Source: JAPLKX01 sp035530195
GTDB lineage: Bacteria; Hydrogenedentota; Hydrogenedentia; Hydrogenedentales; SLHB01
Reading direction: 5' to 3'
Assembly (NCBI GenBank): GCA_035530195.1
Contig: DATKVG010000204.1
Coordinates: forward strand, 1-11,254
DNA length: 11,254 nucleotides
The translations under genes were made by a program, and so were the position numbers. The notes under the pieces were generated by a model. It saw only the letters and a program-made list of their open reading frames with translations. It had not been told where the DNA came from and did no database searches. Of the stretch, positions 1-6,618 are shown piece by piece. Positions within the stretch are counted from its first letter, which is position 1; each line of letters opens with the position of its first letter.

Positions 1-8
1 GTACGTTT

Positions 9-509
9 ATGGGACCGCAATCCGGGGCAAACAGCCAATCTGACGCGTTGGAGGTCCGGCTTTTTCGCCGCTTGGACGAACTGAAAACCACCCTCGCGAC
101 GGCTGAAAGCTGTACGGGCGGGTTGATCGCGCACCGGATAACCAACGTGCCGGGCGTCTCGGCGTGTTACGTGGGCGGCGTGGTCGCGTACAGCGACGAG
201 ATCAAGAAGGCGCTGCTGGGTGTCGGCGAAGGCGTTTTGGCGGCGCACGGGGCGGTGAGCGAGCCTGTGGCGCGGCAGATGGCCGAGGGTGCGCGGACCC
301 GGCTGGGAGCCGACGTGGCGGTGGCGGTGACGGGCATTGCAGGCCCGGGCGGCGGTACGGCGGAGAAGCCGGTGGGGCTGGTATACTTGGCGGTGTCGGG
401 CGCGTCGGGGACGGTGGTGAGCAGGGAGGTTTTCGAGGGGAATCGGGAGCAGATCAAGGCAAAAACGGCGGAAAAGGCACTGAAAATGCTGTTGGAGTAT
501 TTGGAATGA
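9..509 (+). CDS. pncC: Nicotinamide-nucleotide amidase, CinA C-terminal domain (PncC)
   Basis: This cytoplasmic enzyme deamidates nicotinamide mononucleotide to nicotinate mononucleotide, recycling pyridine nucleotide made for example by NAD-dependent DNA ligase. The 166 residues carry the family landmarks in order: ESCTGG at 33-38 (holding the family's catalytic serine), YSDEIKKALLGV at 61-72, AHGAVSEPV at 79-87, TGIAGPGG at 108-115 and KPVGLVY at 120-126. The length matches the stand-alone PncC type (about 165 residues) rather than full CinA (about 410). The ATG at 9 is the only methionine before the domain, but just 8 bases precede it and they stay open in this frame (acg ttt). No Shine-Dalgarno site can therefore be checked, and a 5'-truncated full-length cinA cannot be excluded. 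The stop overlaps the dnaE start as ATGA, suggesting translational coupling. Confidence 0.9.
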   Translation: MGPQSGANSQSDALEVRLFRRLDELKTTLATAESCTGGLIAHRITNVPGVSACYVGGVVAYSDEIKKALLGVGEGVLAAHGAVSEPVARQMAEGARTRLGADVAVAVTGIAGPGGGTAEKPVGLVYLAVSGASGTVVSREVFEGNREQIKAKTAEKALKMLLEYLE

Positions 510-3500
510 GCGCGGGTTTTGTCCACCTTCATGCGCATACCGACTACAGCGTGCTCGATGGGGCGTGCAAGATCCCGGAGATGCTGAAACGGTGCGCCGA
601 ATATAATATGCGGGCTTGTGCCCTCACCGACCACGGTTCGCTGTTCGGCGCCGTCGCCTTCTATCTGACCGCGCAAAAAGCCGGCATAAAACCTATCATC
701 GGCAGCGAGCTTTACGTGGCGCGGGGGCACAGGCTGGACAAGTCGGCGCGGTCGCAGGGCGAGGCGTATTACCATCTGCTGGTGTTGTGCGAGAATGAAG
801 AAGGCTATCACAACCTCTGCCGGCTCAGTTCGATTGGGTATCTCGAAGGTCATCATTACCGGCCGCGGGTGGACGATGAGATACTGGCGAAATATCACGC
901 GGGGCTGATTGGTTCGAGCGCGTGTCTGGGCGGGGAGATCCCGCAGTGCCTGTTGCGCGACGACGTGGCCGCCGCGGACCTGGCCGCCAAAAAATATGTC
1001 GACATCTTCGGCAAAGACAATTTCCTGATCGAGATCATGGATCATGGGATGCCCGACGAGCAGAAGGTCAACCCGATGCTGGTGGACCTCGCCCGCCGCC
1101 ACGGTCTGACATTGATCGCCACCAACGACTGCCATTACCTCGATAAGGCCGATGCGGAAGCGCACGAGGCCCTGCTCTGCATTCAAACAGGCAATACGTT
1201 ACGCGACGAAAACCGGTTCAAGTTTCCCACCAGCGAGTTTTATTTCCGCAGCCCCGACGAAATGCGCGAACTGTTCCATGCGTGGCCGGAGGCTGTGGCG
1301 AACACGGAGAAAGTGGCGGCGCGGTGCAATCTCGAGTTGCCGCTGGGCCGGCACCTCGTGCCCAAGTACCACCCGCCCCAGGACTGGCAAGGATCGAAAG
1401 AAGAATACCTGCGCCACCTGGTCAAGCAGGGCATGGACAAGCGTTACAAAGGCCAGCCAGGGCCGGAATACGTCGCGCGGGCCGAGTACGAACTTGACAT
1501 CATCGAAAAGATGGGGTTTGTCGATTATTTCCTGGTGGTGTGGGACCTGATCAAGTTTGCGCGGGAATCCGGCATTCCGGTTGGGCCGGGGCGTGGATCG
1601 GGTGCGGGCAGCCTGGTGGCGTACGCGCTGCGGATCACCAACCTGGACCCGATCCGCTACGGGCTTCTGTTCGAGCGGTTCTTGAACCCGGAGCGTGTGT
1701 CGATGCCGGATTTCGACCTGGATTTCTGCTACCGGCGCCGCGAGCAAGTCATCGAGTACGTGCGCAACAAGTACGGGCAAAGCAACGTCAGCCAGATCAT
1801 CACGTTTGGCCGGATGATGGCGCGGCAGGTGGTCCGCAACGTCGGCCGGGTGATGGGCATGTCGTACGGCGACGTCGACCGAATCGCCAAGCTGGTCCCG
1901 GAAGAGCTGAAAATCACGCTGAAAGACGCCGTCCAGCGCGAGCCGGAACTGCGCGACCTCGTCGAGGGCGACCCGGACGTCGGCCACCTGTGGCGGTTGG
2001 CCACGCGGCTCGAAGGCATCATCGGCAACTGCGGCACGCACGCGGCGGGCGTGGTGATCTGCGACGAGCCGCTCACCGATCACGTCGCGCTGTTTAAAGC
2101 GGCGGGCAGCGAGGTTGTCGCCACGCAAGTCGAGATGAAAGCCGTCGAGAATGTAGGCCTGCTCAAAATGGACCTGCTTGGGTTGCGCACGCTCACGGTG
2201 ATCGACGACGCGGTCCGTGCAATCGAACGCAACCGCGGCGTCAAGGTCGATATCGACGAGGTCCCGCTGGACGACGCGGCCACGTATGACCTGCTGCGGA
2301 GCGGGCGGACGATCGGGGTGTTCCAACTCGAAAGTACGGGGATGCGCGACCTCGCCAAGCGGATCGGGCTGGACAGCCTCGAGGAGATCTGCGCGCTGGT
2401 GGCGTTGTTCCGGCCGGGCCCGATGCAACTCAAGGACCAATACATCGAGTGCAAGCACAACCCGTCGAAGATCGCGTACGACCATCCGCTGCTCGAACCC
2501 ATCCTGAAAGAGACGTACGGGGTGGCGTTGTACCAGGAGCAGGTGATGCAGATTGTGCAGGCGGTGGCGGGGTTCACGCTGGGGCAGGCGGACATCCTGC
2601 GGCGCGCGATGGGCAAAAAAGACGCCAAGCTTATGGCCGAACAGCGCAACAGGTTCGTCAGCAAAGCCGTGGCCAATAAGATCGACGAGAAAACGGCGGA
2701 ACTGTTGTTTGCGCGTATCGAACAATTCGCCGGTTACGGGTTCAACAAGTCGCACAGCATGGCCTACGCGGTCATCGCGTACCAGACCGCATATCTCAAG
2801 GTCAATTATCCGGCCGAATTCATGGCGGCCCTGCTTACCACCGAGTCGGGCAACCTCGACAAGGTCGGCGAGTACATCGAAGAGTGCCGGCGGAACGCGA
2901 TGGAAATCCTCCCGCCGGACGTGAACACGAGCTACCGCGAGTTCAGCGTCGAGAACGGGGCGATCCGGTTCGGGATGGCCGCCGTGAAAAACGTCGGCGA
3001 AGGCCCAACCGACGCGATCGTCGCGGAGCGGGAAGCCAACGGGCCATTCAGCGACATTTTCGATTTCTGTTGCCGGCTCGACTCGAAGGTGATCAACCGG
3101 CGGCTGATCGAGAGTCTGAACCGTGCCGGGGCGTTTGTCTCGACAGGTTGGAACCGGCGGCAGGTCGAAGCGATGATCGACAATGCCATCAGCGAAGGCC
3201 AGATCGCTCAGAAAGAACGCGAAATGGGCCAGACCTCGCTGTTCGATCTGATGGATTCAAGCACGACGAGCAATTCGTTTCATGACAAACCCGAGTTGGC
3301 CGAATGGCCGGAAAACGAAATACTTGCGTTCGAGAAAGAGATGCTGGGCCTCTACGTGAGCAGCCACCCGTTGGCGCACCACGGCCAGACGCTCGAACGG
3401 TACAGTTCCGTCAAGGTGGCCGACCTGCCCAACCTGCGCGAAGGCCAGGAAGTGGTCGTGGGCGGGCTTGTCGTCACCGTCAAATACCATGTCACGGCGC

Positions 3501-3964
3501 GCGGGGCGAAAATGGCCTTCATGACAGTCGAGACGCTCGAAGGGCCGTGCGAGATCACCGTGTTTTCGGACTTGTTCGAGCAGCGTGCGGGGCTTGTCGT
3601 TCAGGACATGGTGGTGATGGTGCCCGCGCGGGTAAGTTTCCGCAACAATACCGCGGGGCTCGTGGCGTCAGACATCCTTCCCATCGATGACGCGGAAAAA
3701 CAACTCACGCGCACCGTGCATATCCGGCTGCAGACCATCGGGCTCGAGGAACGCCTCATCGACCAACTCGCACAAGTACTCGGCAACATCCCCGGCAAGT
3801 GCAGCGTCTATCTTCACTGCATCCAGGCCGATCAGACCGACGTCACCGTCCGCGCCACGCAAGTCTGCACCGTCGCCCCCACCGAAAAACTCAAAGAGCA
3901 AGTCGAGCAACTCCTGGGCCCGGACGCGGTGTGGTTTTCGGGGGCAAATGGTTTTGCGGAGTGA
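506..3964 (+). CDS. dnaE: DNA polymerase III subunit alpha (DnaE)
   Basis: This is the catalytic subunit of the replicative DNA polymerase, 1152 residues against 1160 in E. coli. An N-terminal PHP domain (about 4-215) begins with HLHAH at 7-11 and continues with TDHG (41-44), E68, C140 and ND-C-HY (207-211), so its metal site looks complete. The polymerase core has PGRGSGAGS at 361-369 and the catalytic aspartates D402 and D404 in PDFDLDF, with D556 in KMDLLGL. These correspond to E. coli D401, D403 and D555. YQEQVMQI (676-683), RRAMGKKD (699-706) and FNKSHS (746-751) follow. QTSLF at 909-913 fits the sliding-clamp binding motif, and an OB fold lies near 983-1060 before the C-terminal domain. 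The frame is open upstream to 164, but homology begins at the ATG at 506, which overlaps the pncC stop. Confidence 0.97.
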   Translation: MSAGFVHLHAHTDYSVLDGACKIPEMLKRCAEYNMRACALTDHGSLFGAVAFYLTAQKAGIKPIIGSELYVARGHRLDKSARSQGEAYYHLLVLCENEEGYHNLCRLSSIGYLEGHHYRPRVDDEILAKYHAGLIGSSACLGGEIPQCLLRDDVAAADLAAKKYVDIFGKDNFLIEIMDHGMPDEQKVNPMLVDLARRHGLTLIATNDCHYLDKADAEAHEALLCIQTGNTLRDENRFKFPTSEFYFRSPDEMRELFHAWPEAVANTEKVAARCNLELPLGRHLVPKYHPPQDWQGSKEEYLRHLVKQGMDKRYKGQPGPEYVARAEYELDIIEKMGFVDYFLVVWDLIKFARESGIPVGPGRGSGAGSLVAYALRITNLDPIRYGLLFERFLNPERVSMPDFDLDFCYRRREQVIEYVRNKYGQSNVSQIITFGRMMARQVVRNVGRVMGMSYGDVDRIAKLVPEELKITLKDAVQREPELRDLVEGDPDVGHLWRLATRLEGIIGNCGTHAAGVVICDEPLTDHVALFKAAGSEVVATQVEMKAVENVGLLKMDLLGLRTLTVIDDAVRAIERNRGVKVDIDEVPLDDAATYDLLRSGRTIGVFQLESTGMRDLAKRIGLDSLEEICALVALFRPGPMQLKDQYIECKHNPSKIAYDHPLLEPILKETYGVALYQEQVMQIVQAVAGFTLGQADILRRAMGKKDAKLMAEQRNRFVSKAVANKIDEKTAELLFARIEQFAGYGFNKSHSMAYAVIAYQTAYLKVNYPAEFMAALLTTESGNLDKVGEYIEECRRNAMEILPPDVNTSYREFSVENGAIRFGMAAVKNVGEGPTDAIVAEREANGPFSDIFDFCCRLDSKVINRRLIESLNRAGAFVSTGWNRRQVEAMIDNAISEGQIAQKEREMGQTSLFDLMDSSTTSNSFHDKPELAEWPENEILAFEKEMLGLYVSSHPLAHHGQTLERYSSVKVADLPNLREGQEVVVGGLVVTVKYHVTARGAKMAFMTVETLEGPCEITVFSDLFEQRAGLVVQDMVVMVPARVSFRNNTAGLVASDILPIDDAEKQLTRTVHIRLQTIGLEERLIDQLAQVLGNIPGKCSVYLHCIQADQTDVTVRATQVCTVAPTEKLKEQVEQLLGPDAVWFSGANGFAE

Positions 3965-4042
3965 GTGATTCTTGCTGCGGAATTATCGATTTCCCCGCCA
4001 GGCGTCAGTTGCCTTGGTCCGCAGGAGTGTTAGGAGAGACTG

Positions 4043-5230
4043 TTAAAAGCAATCGGGCGGTCCGAACAGAAGATTATGGCCATCCAAAACGTCAACCAGT
4101 AGCTTATTCCAAACACGTTCCAGTCGCTTCTCTTCTCGCTGTGATTTTATGTTGTACACGGTCAGGCACACTTTTTCTCCCGACAATCCCCCCTCGCGAA
4201 TGTCGTATTCATATATAATACGGTCCGAATCAAGGGAAAAGGGTCCGGCAGTCATTACGGCTCCGCTTGGAGTTGTGGCCATTTTCAGGACCTGCCTGTC
4301 GGCCAGCTTAATCATGTTAGCCGACCACTCGCTGGTGTAGGTTTCGCGCGCTATTTCAATTGCGGAAGACATGCTAAACAGAATAGCCGATCCATCAGGG
4401 CTCCAGTGGAGTTCCTCTACACTGGCTTCATCTCGCTCGCTTTTGCTGACCAGTGTAAAAACGTTCCTGTTTGGCACATCAAGGACGCGAAGCGAGCCGC
4501 AGGAGATGAAGGCAAAGTATTTGCCGCTGGGAGACAAGGCTGCCTGGTGTTTCACTATCGTCTCGATGAGGACCCCTACAGCCAGCTTCTCCAACTTGCG
4601 CGTATTCACGTCAAAGCTGGCTATTGAAGTTCCCCATGAGGCGGTTTCGGAATTGTCTAACGTAATCGAGACCAACAGACGGTCGTGGTCCAACCTCGTC
4701 AGCAATACCTCTTCAAAATCAAGCTCGGGCGCAAGGACCTCGTTCTTACCCTCGACAAAATCATGCCGCCGAATAGCTCGGGTCGATTCGTCATAGTAGA
4801 TGCAGGAGTGGCCGACGTCATCCCACGCCACAGCGGACGGATCAATGGCGAGCGCTGGTGGCTTGGCGGCAAAAGTTTCCTTTTCTCTGCATTTGCCGTC
4901 GAAACCAATTGTCCGGAAAAAGAATCTTCTATTCGAACAACCCGCGGTGCGAAAAGTCTTTGCCGCGCGGTCAATGTCAACGATCCACTCTATACTGTTA
5001 ACCGACTTTGGTCCAATCTTCTCTTCTTTGTCTAAATTCCACACTTCGACTTGAGGAGGTTTGAAACCGAAAATAGACGAAACGCGACCGTGGATTCCTC
5101 CAATAGTACCAACAGTTTTTTCACGTGGCGTGCCGCTCTCGATGTCCGCGCTTCTGTTAAAAGCTTCGCGCGGCCATGCCGGTACGGCAAAACAGATCAA
5201 TCCCAACGTTGTCAAGATGAAAGAGCGCAT
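4043..5230 (-). CDS. Exported beta-propeller-like protein, function unknown
   Basis: I do not recognise a named family. The 395-residue product starts with a typical signal peptide (MRSFILTTLGLICFAVPAW), so it is probably exported. The rest is rich in short beta strands, with repeats of the TolB/WD40 type: LSPSGKYFAFIS near 232-243, LHWSPDGSAILFS at 274-286 and PFSLDSDRIIYEYD at 330-343. The S-P-x-G-x-x-I/F-x-F pattern is typical of propeller blades, and no catalytic domain is visible. A longer frame opens at 5287, but the start at 5230 is preferred because AAGGAGG lies 5 bases upstream on the minus strand and the signal peptide begins there. It is transcribed convergently with dnaE, has lower GC than the flanks and has no obvious functional partner. 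It may have arrived with the neighbouring toxin-antitoxin genes. A substrate-binding or sensor role is only a guess. Confidence 0.8.
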   Translation of the reverse strand: MRSFILTTLGLICFAVPAWPREAFNRSADIESGTPREKTVGTIGGIHGRVSSIFGFKPPQVEVWNLDKEEKIGPKSVNSIEWIVDIDRAAKTFRTAGCSNRRFFFRTIGFDGKCREKETFAAKPPALAIDPSAVAWDDVGHSCIYYDESTRAIRRHDFVEGKNEVLAPELDFEEVLLTRLDHDRLLVSITLDNSETASWGTSIASFDVNTRKLEKLAVGVLIETIVKHQAALSPSGKYFAFISCGSLRVLDVPNRNVFTLVSKSERDEASVEELHWSPDGSAILFSMSSAIEIARETYTSEWSANMIKLADRQVLKMATTPSGAVMTAGPFSLDSDRIIYEYDIREGGLSGEKVCLTVYNIKSQREEKRLERVWNKLLVDVLDGHNLLFGPPDCF

Positions 5231-5251
5231 ATCTGCCTCCTTGTGTAAGGA

Positions 5252-5281
5252 ACTATAACCTAATAGGATTTTTACGGGCAA
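5252..5281 (-). promoter_or_regulatory. Candidate sigma70-type promoter of the propeller gene
   Basis: On the minus strand TTGCCC (5281-5276) and TATAGT (5257-5252) are separated by 18 bases. They match the -35 and -10 consensus at 4 and 5 of 6 positions. The -10 lies 21 bases before the start codon at 5230, with the Shine-Dalgarno AAGGAGG between them. Assignment is by eye only. Confidence 0.4.
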
Positions 5282-5288
5282 AACCACT

Positions 5289-5326
5289 AATGCGTCACTC
5301 CTAGCGTTACGCGACGCATTGTGACG
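5289..5326. repeat. Overlapping inverted repeats between hepT and the propeller gene
   Basis: AATGCGTC (5289-5296) is the perfect reverse complement of GACGCATT (5313-5320), with a 16-base loop that contains the near-palindrome GCGT-T-ACGC (5304-5312). CGTCAC (5293-5298) also pairs with GTGACG (5321-5326) and shares bases with the first left arm, so the two pairings exclude each other. The element sits just upstream of the candidate -35 of the propeller gene and downstream of hepT. It could be an operator or a terminator-like structure; no T-run accompanies it. Confidence 0.45.
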
Positions 5327-5412
5327 GTTGAGGACAACATCCTTTCACGTATAGATTTAAGCGCTTGTCCACCAGTTTTACTATTCTGGAACAAATGGAT
5401 TTTGGGATTATC

Positions 5413-5751
5413 TCAATGGTGAATCAGTCTCTCAAGCTGTTCGAGCAACTGCGGAACGTTCCTGCGGACTGTGCGCCACACAATGTCCAAGTCTACGTCA
5501 TCGTAACCATGAATGAGTCGGTCGCGCATACGGGCAATTTGAGTCCACCCGACTTCCGGTAGAGTTTCCTTGCATTCAGGTGAGAGTCTCTTTACGGCCT
5601 CCCCCATGATCATCAATTGATGCTGCACCGAGGAGACCGTTTTGGGGTCGGAAACAAAATCGGTGAGGCTCATTTCACCTAAAAACGCCAGCGAAGCCTT
5701 GGCGGCATTTGCAATATCAACAAGCGTGGCCAAGTCACGTTTATCGGACAT
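5413..5751 (-). CDS. hepT: HepT-like ribonuclease toxin (DUF86 family)
   Basis: This 112-residue, mostly helical protein belongs to the HepT/DUF86 (HEPN) family, toxins that cut RNA as dimers. The signature RX4HXY is present: R76, then D-R-L-I, then H81-G-Y83. The arginine and histidine are the family's catalytic pair. The tyrosine is the residue that the MntA partner modifies with AMP in characterised members. The opening RDLATLVDIANAAKASLAFL resembles the first helix of the family, and the length is normal. Nothing is truncated, so the toxin looks intact. It overlaps the upstream mntA by 11 bases in a different frame (5741-5751), which supports co-translation. GGCGG about 9 bases before the ATG is only a weak ribosome-binding site, as expected for a coupled second gene. 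Confidence 0.9.
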   Translation of the reverse strand: MSDKRDLATLVDIANAAKASLAFLGEMSLTDFVSDPKTVSSVQHQLMIMGEAVKRLSPECKETLPEVGWTQIARMRDRLIHGYDDVDLDIVWRTVRRNVPQLLEQLERLIHH

Positions 5752-6055
5752 AGACTGATACCGCCGTACTCAGGATTTCTTTGCGCCGTATCCAGTTGGG
5801 GCTGCGTTCGACTGCGCTACGGCTCAGGAGGTCAACTTTCCGCCCGAACAACTCTTCAAGCTCGATTTCCATTTGAGCTTCGTCGAAGAGTGTGCGCTCA
5901 CTTTCCGGACCAAAGGTCGCCAAGACGTCCATATCGCTGTCAGGCCCGAAATCCTCACGCAACACGGATCCGAACAGGGCGAGTTCGATAATGTTCCACC
6001 GACTACAAAAATCCCTGATGCCTTCCAGCGATACGTCCAGCATTTCCAGAGTCAT
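5741..6055 (-). CDS. mntA: MntA-like antitoxin, minimal nucleotidyltransferase
   Basis: This small MNT-fold nucleotidyltransferase is the usual antitoxin of HepT; in studied systems it transfers AMP to the HepT tyrosine and blocks the RNase. With the start at 6055 it has 104 residues. The GSX10DXD signature is complete (G29-S30, then D41 and D43), and the third acidic residue is D75 in KVDLLS. The start is a choice: in-frame ATGs also lie at 6076 and 6070. The one at 6055 has GAGG 9 bases upstream, begins at the usual point before the fold and gives the normal length. A -10-like GATAAT (minus strand, 6083-6078) would start transcription near 6071 and also favours 6055, but it lacks a convincing -35. 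It is the first gene of the operon, overlaps hepT by 11 bases and is divergent from hicB. Confidence 0.9.
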   Translation of the reverse strand: MTLEMLDVSLEGIRDFCSRWNIIELALFGSVLREDFGPDSDMDVLATFGPESERTLFDEAQMEIELEELFGRKVDLLSRSAVERSPNWIRRKEILSTAVSVYVR

Positions 6056-6134
6056 AGCTTTCAACCTCATGTCCATGATTATCGTATACCAAGATTCTCC
6101 CAGGAACAAGAGGCCCAAAGCTGGATTATTCAAA

Positions 6135-6164
6135 TTGCTTAGGGCGCTGATTTGCCTGTACAAT
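6135..6164 (+). promoter_or_regulatory. Candidate promoter of hicB
   Basis: TTGCTT (6135-6140) and TACAAT (6159-6164) are separated by 18 bases. The -10 matches consensus at 5 of 6 positions and the -35 at 3 of 6. The hicB ATG is 18 bases after the -10, with GGAG at 6171-6174 between them. The divergent mntA start is at 6055, so both toxin-antitoxin units could share this control region. Confidence 0.4.
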
Positions 6165-6182
6165 CGATTTGGAGATATTCAA

Positions 6183-6434
6183 ATGAGCGAAGTCACGATT
6201 AGGTTGCACCTTGAACCGCTGGAAGAAGGCGGATACGTGGCTACCAGCCCTGATGTTCCAGGCCTTGTTGCCCAAGGCCGGAACATGACAGAGACCGTGG
6301 AGATCGCACAGGGGTTGGCGCGCAAGATTGTCGAATCCTGCATTGAGCATGGCGACTCCGTTCCGCTCGCGCTTGCTGGGTTGGAACCCCAAAAGCCTTC
6401 CGTTGTCCTGCGTATTCCCGTTGGAATGCCTTAA
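6183..6434 (+). CDS. hicB: HicB-like antitoxin, orphaned
   Basis: This 83-residue protein has the HicB partial RNase H-like fold. A beta strand (VTIRLHLEPLEEGGYVA, 4-20) leads into the conserved SPDVPGLVAQG (22-32) and a helix starting at MTETVEIAQGLARKIVESC. HicB proteins bind and inhibit the HicA mRNA interferase, and many also repress their own promoter. No helix-turn-helix or ribbon-helix-helix region can be seen after residue 60, so DNA binding is not evident. The ATG at 6183 has GGAG 8 bases upstream. The frame is open further 5', but homology starts at this ATG. The stop (6432-6434) is immediately followed by the hicA start at 6435, an arrangement typical of a hicBA operon. Because that hicA is broken, this antitoxin no longer has a cognate toxin here. 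Confidence 0.85.
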   Translation: MSEVTIRLHLEPLEEGGYVATSPDVPGLVAQGRNMTETVEIAQGLARKIVESCIEHGDSVPLALAGLEPQKPSVVLRIPVGMP

Positions 6435-6579
6435 ATGGGACGTCTCTCGGGCTTCAAGTACTCTGAAGTCGCGAAAAGACTCCGTAAATGCGCATCACTC
6501 AGGCAATATGCCCGAAGGTACTCTTCGTGCCGTATTGCGAGAAGCGGGAATCGAAATACAAACCTCCCTGGACATCTGA
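6435..6579 (+). pseudogene. hicA: hicA toxin remnant with internal deletion and frame change
   Basis: HicA is a small double-stranded RNA-binding mRNA interferase, usually 60-80 residues. Its N-terminal part is readable from the ATG at 6435 (MGRLSGFKYSEVAKRLRK, to 6488). Its C-terminal part is readable in a different frame from about 6487 to the TGA at 6577-6579: HHSGNMPEGTLRAVLREAG, then IEIQTSLDI. The two pieces abut at 6487-6493. The segment normally between them, which carries the G-S-H catalytic histidine and the central beta strands, is absent; from the usual family length roughly 25 residues are missing. Read straight through from 6435, the frame gives 56 residues with an unrelated tail ending at 6605. 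The toxin is therefore almost certainly inactive. Loss of this much sequence argues against a simple base-calling error. Confidence 0.8.
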
Positions 6580-6602
6580 TTTCTCAATTCTGCGGCACTG
6601 CG

Positions 6603-6611
6603 TGATATAGT
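6603..6611 (+). promoter_or_regulatory. Extended -10 element, possible leaderless start of the CHAD gene
   Basis: TGATATAGT fits an extended -10 (TGn followed by TATAGT, 5 of 6 to consensus). No clear -35 is placed upstream, which is tolerable for extended -10 promoters. Transcription would begin about 7 bases downstream, at or beside the ATG at 6619. That would explain why no Shine-Dalgarno precedes that codon. Confidence 0.35.
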
Positions 6612-6618
6612 GGATGCC

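Noticed and set aside
164..505. Upstream extension of the dnaE frame to an ATG at 164
   Set aside because: The added residues are glycine- and arginine-rich out-of-frame translation of pncC with no polymerase homology; the PHP motif starts right after the ATG at 506.
1199..2755. Long antisense open frame opposite dnaE
   Set aside because: It lies wholly over the conserved polymerase core, is rich in histidine, arginine and valine as expected for antisense of a GC-rich gene, and shows no domain.
3975..4024. CTGCGG and CCGCAG as a terminator between the convergent dnaE and propeller genes
   Set aside because: The stem is only 6 bp with a loop of about 38 bases and no T-run on either strand; the 78-base gap shows no convincing terminator.
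5359..5366. Palindrome AAGCGCTT downstream of hepT
   Set aside because: A single 8-base palindrome without a longer stem, partner copy or T-run is expected by chance.
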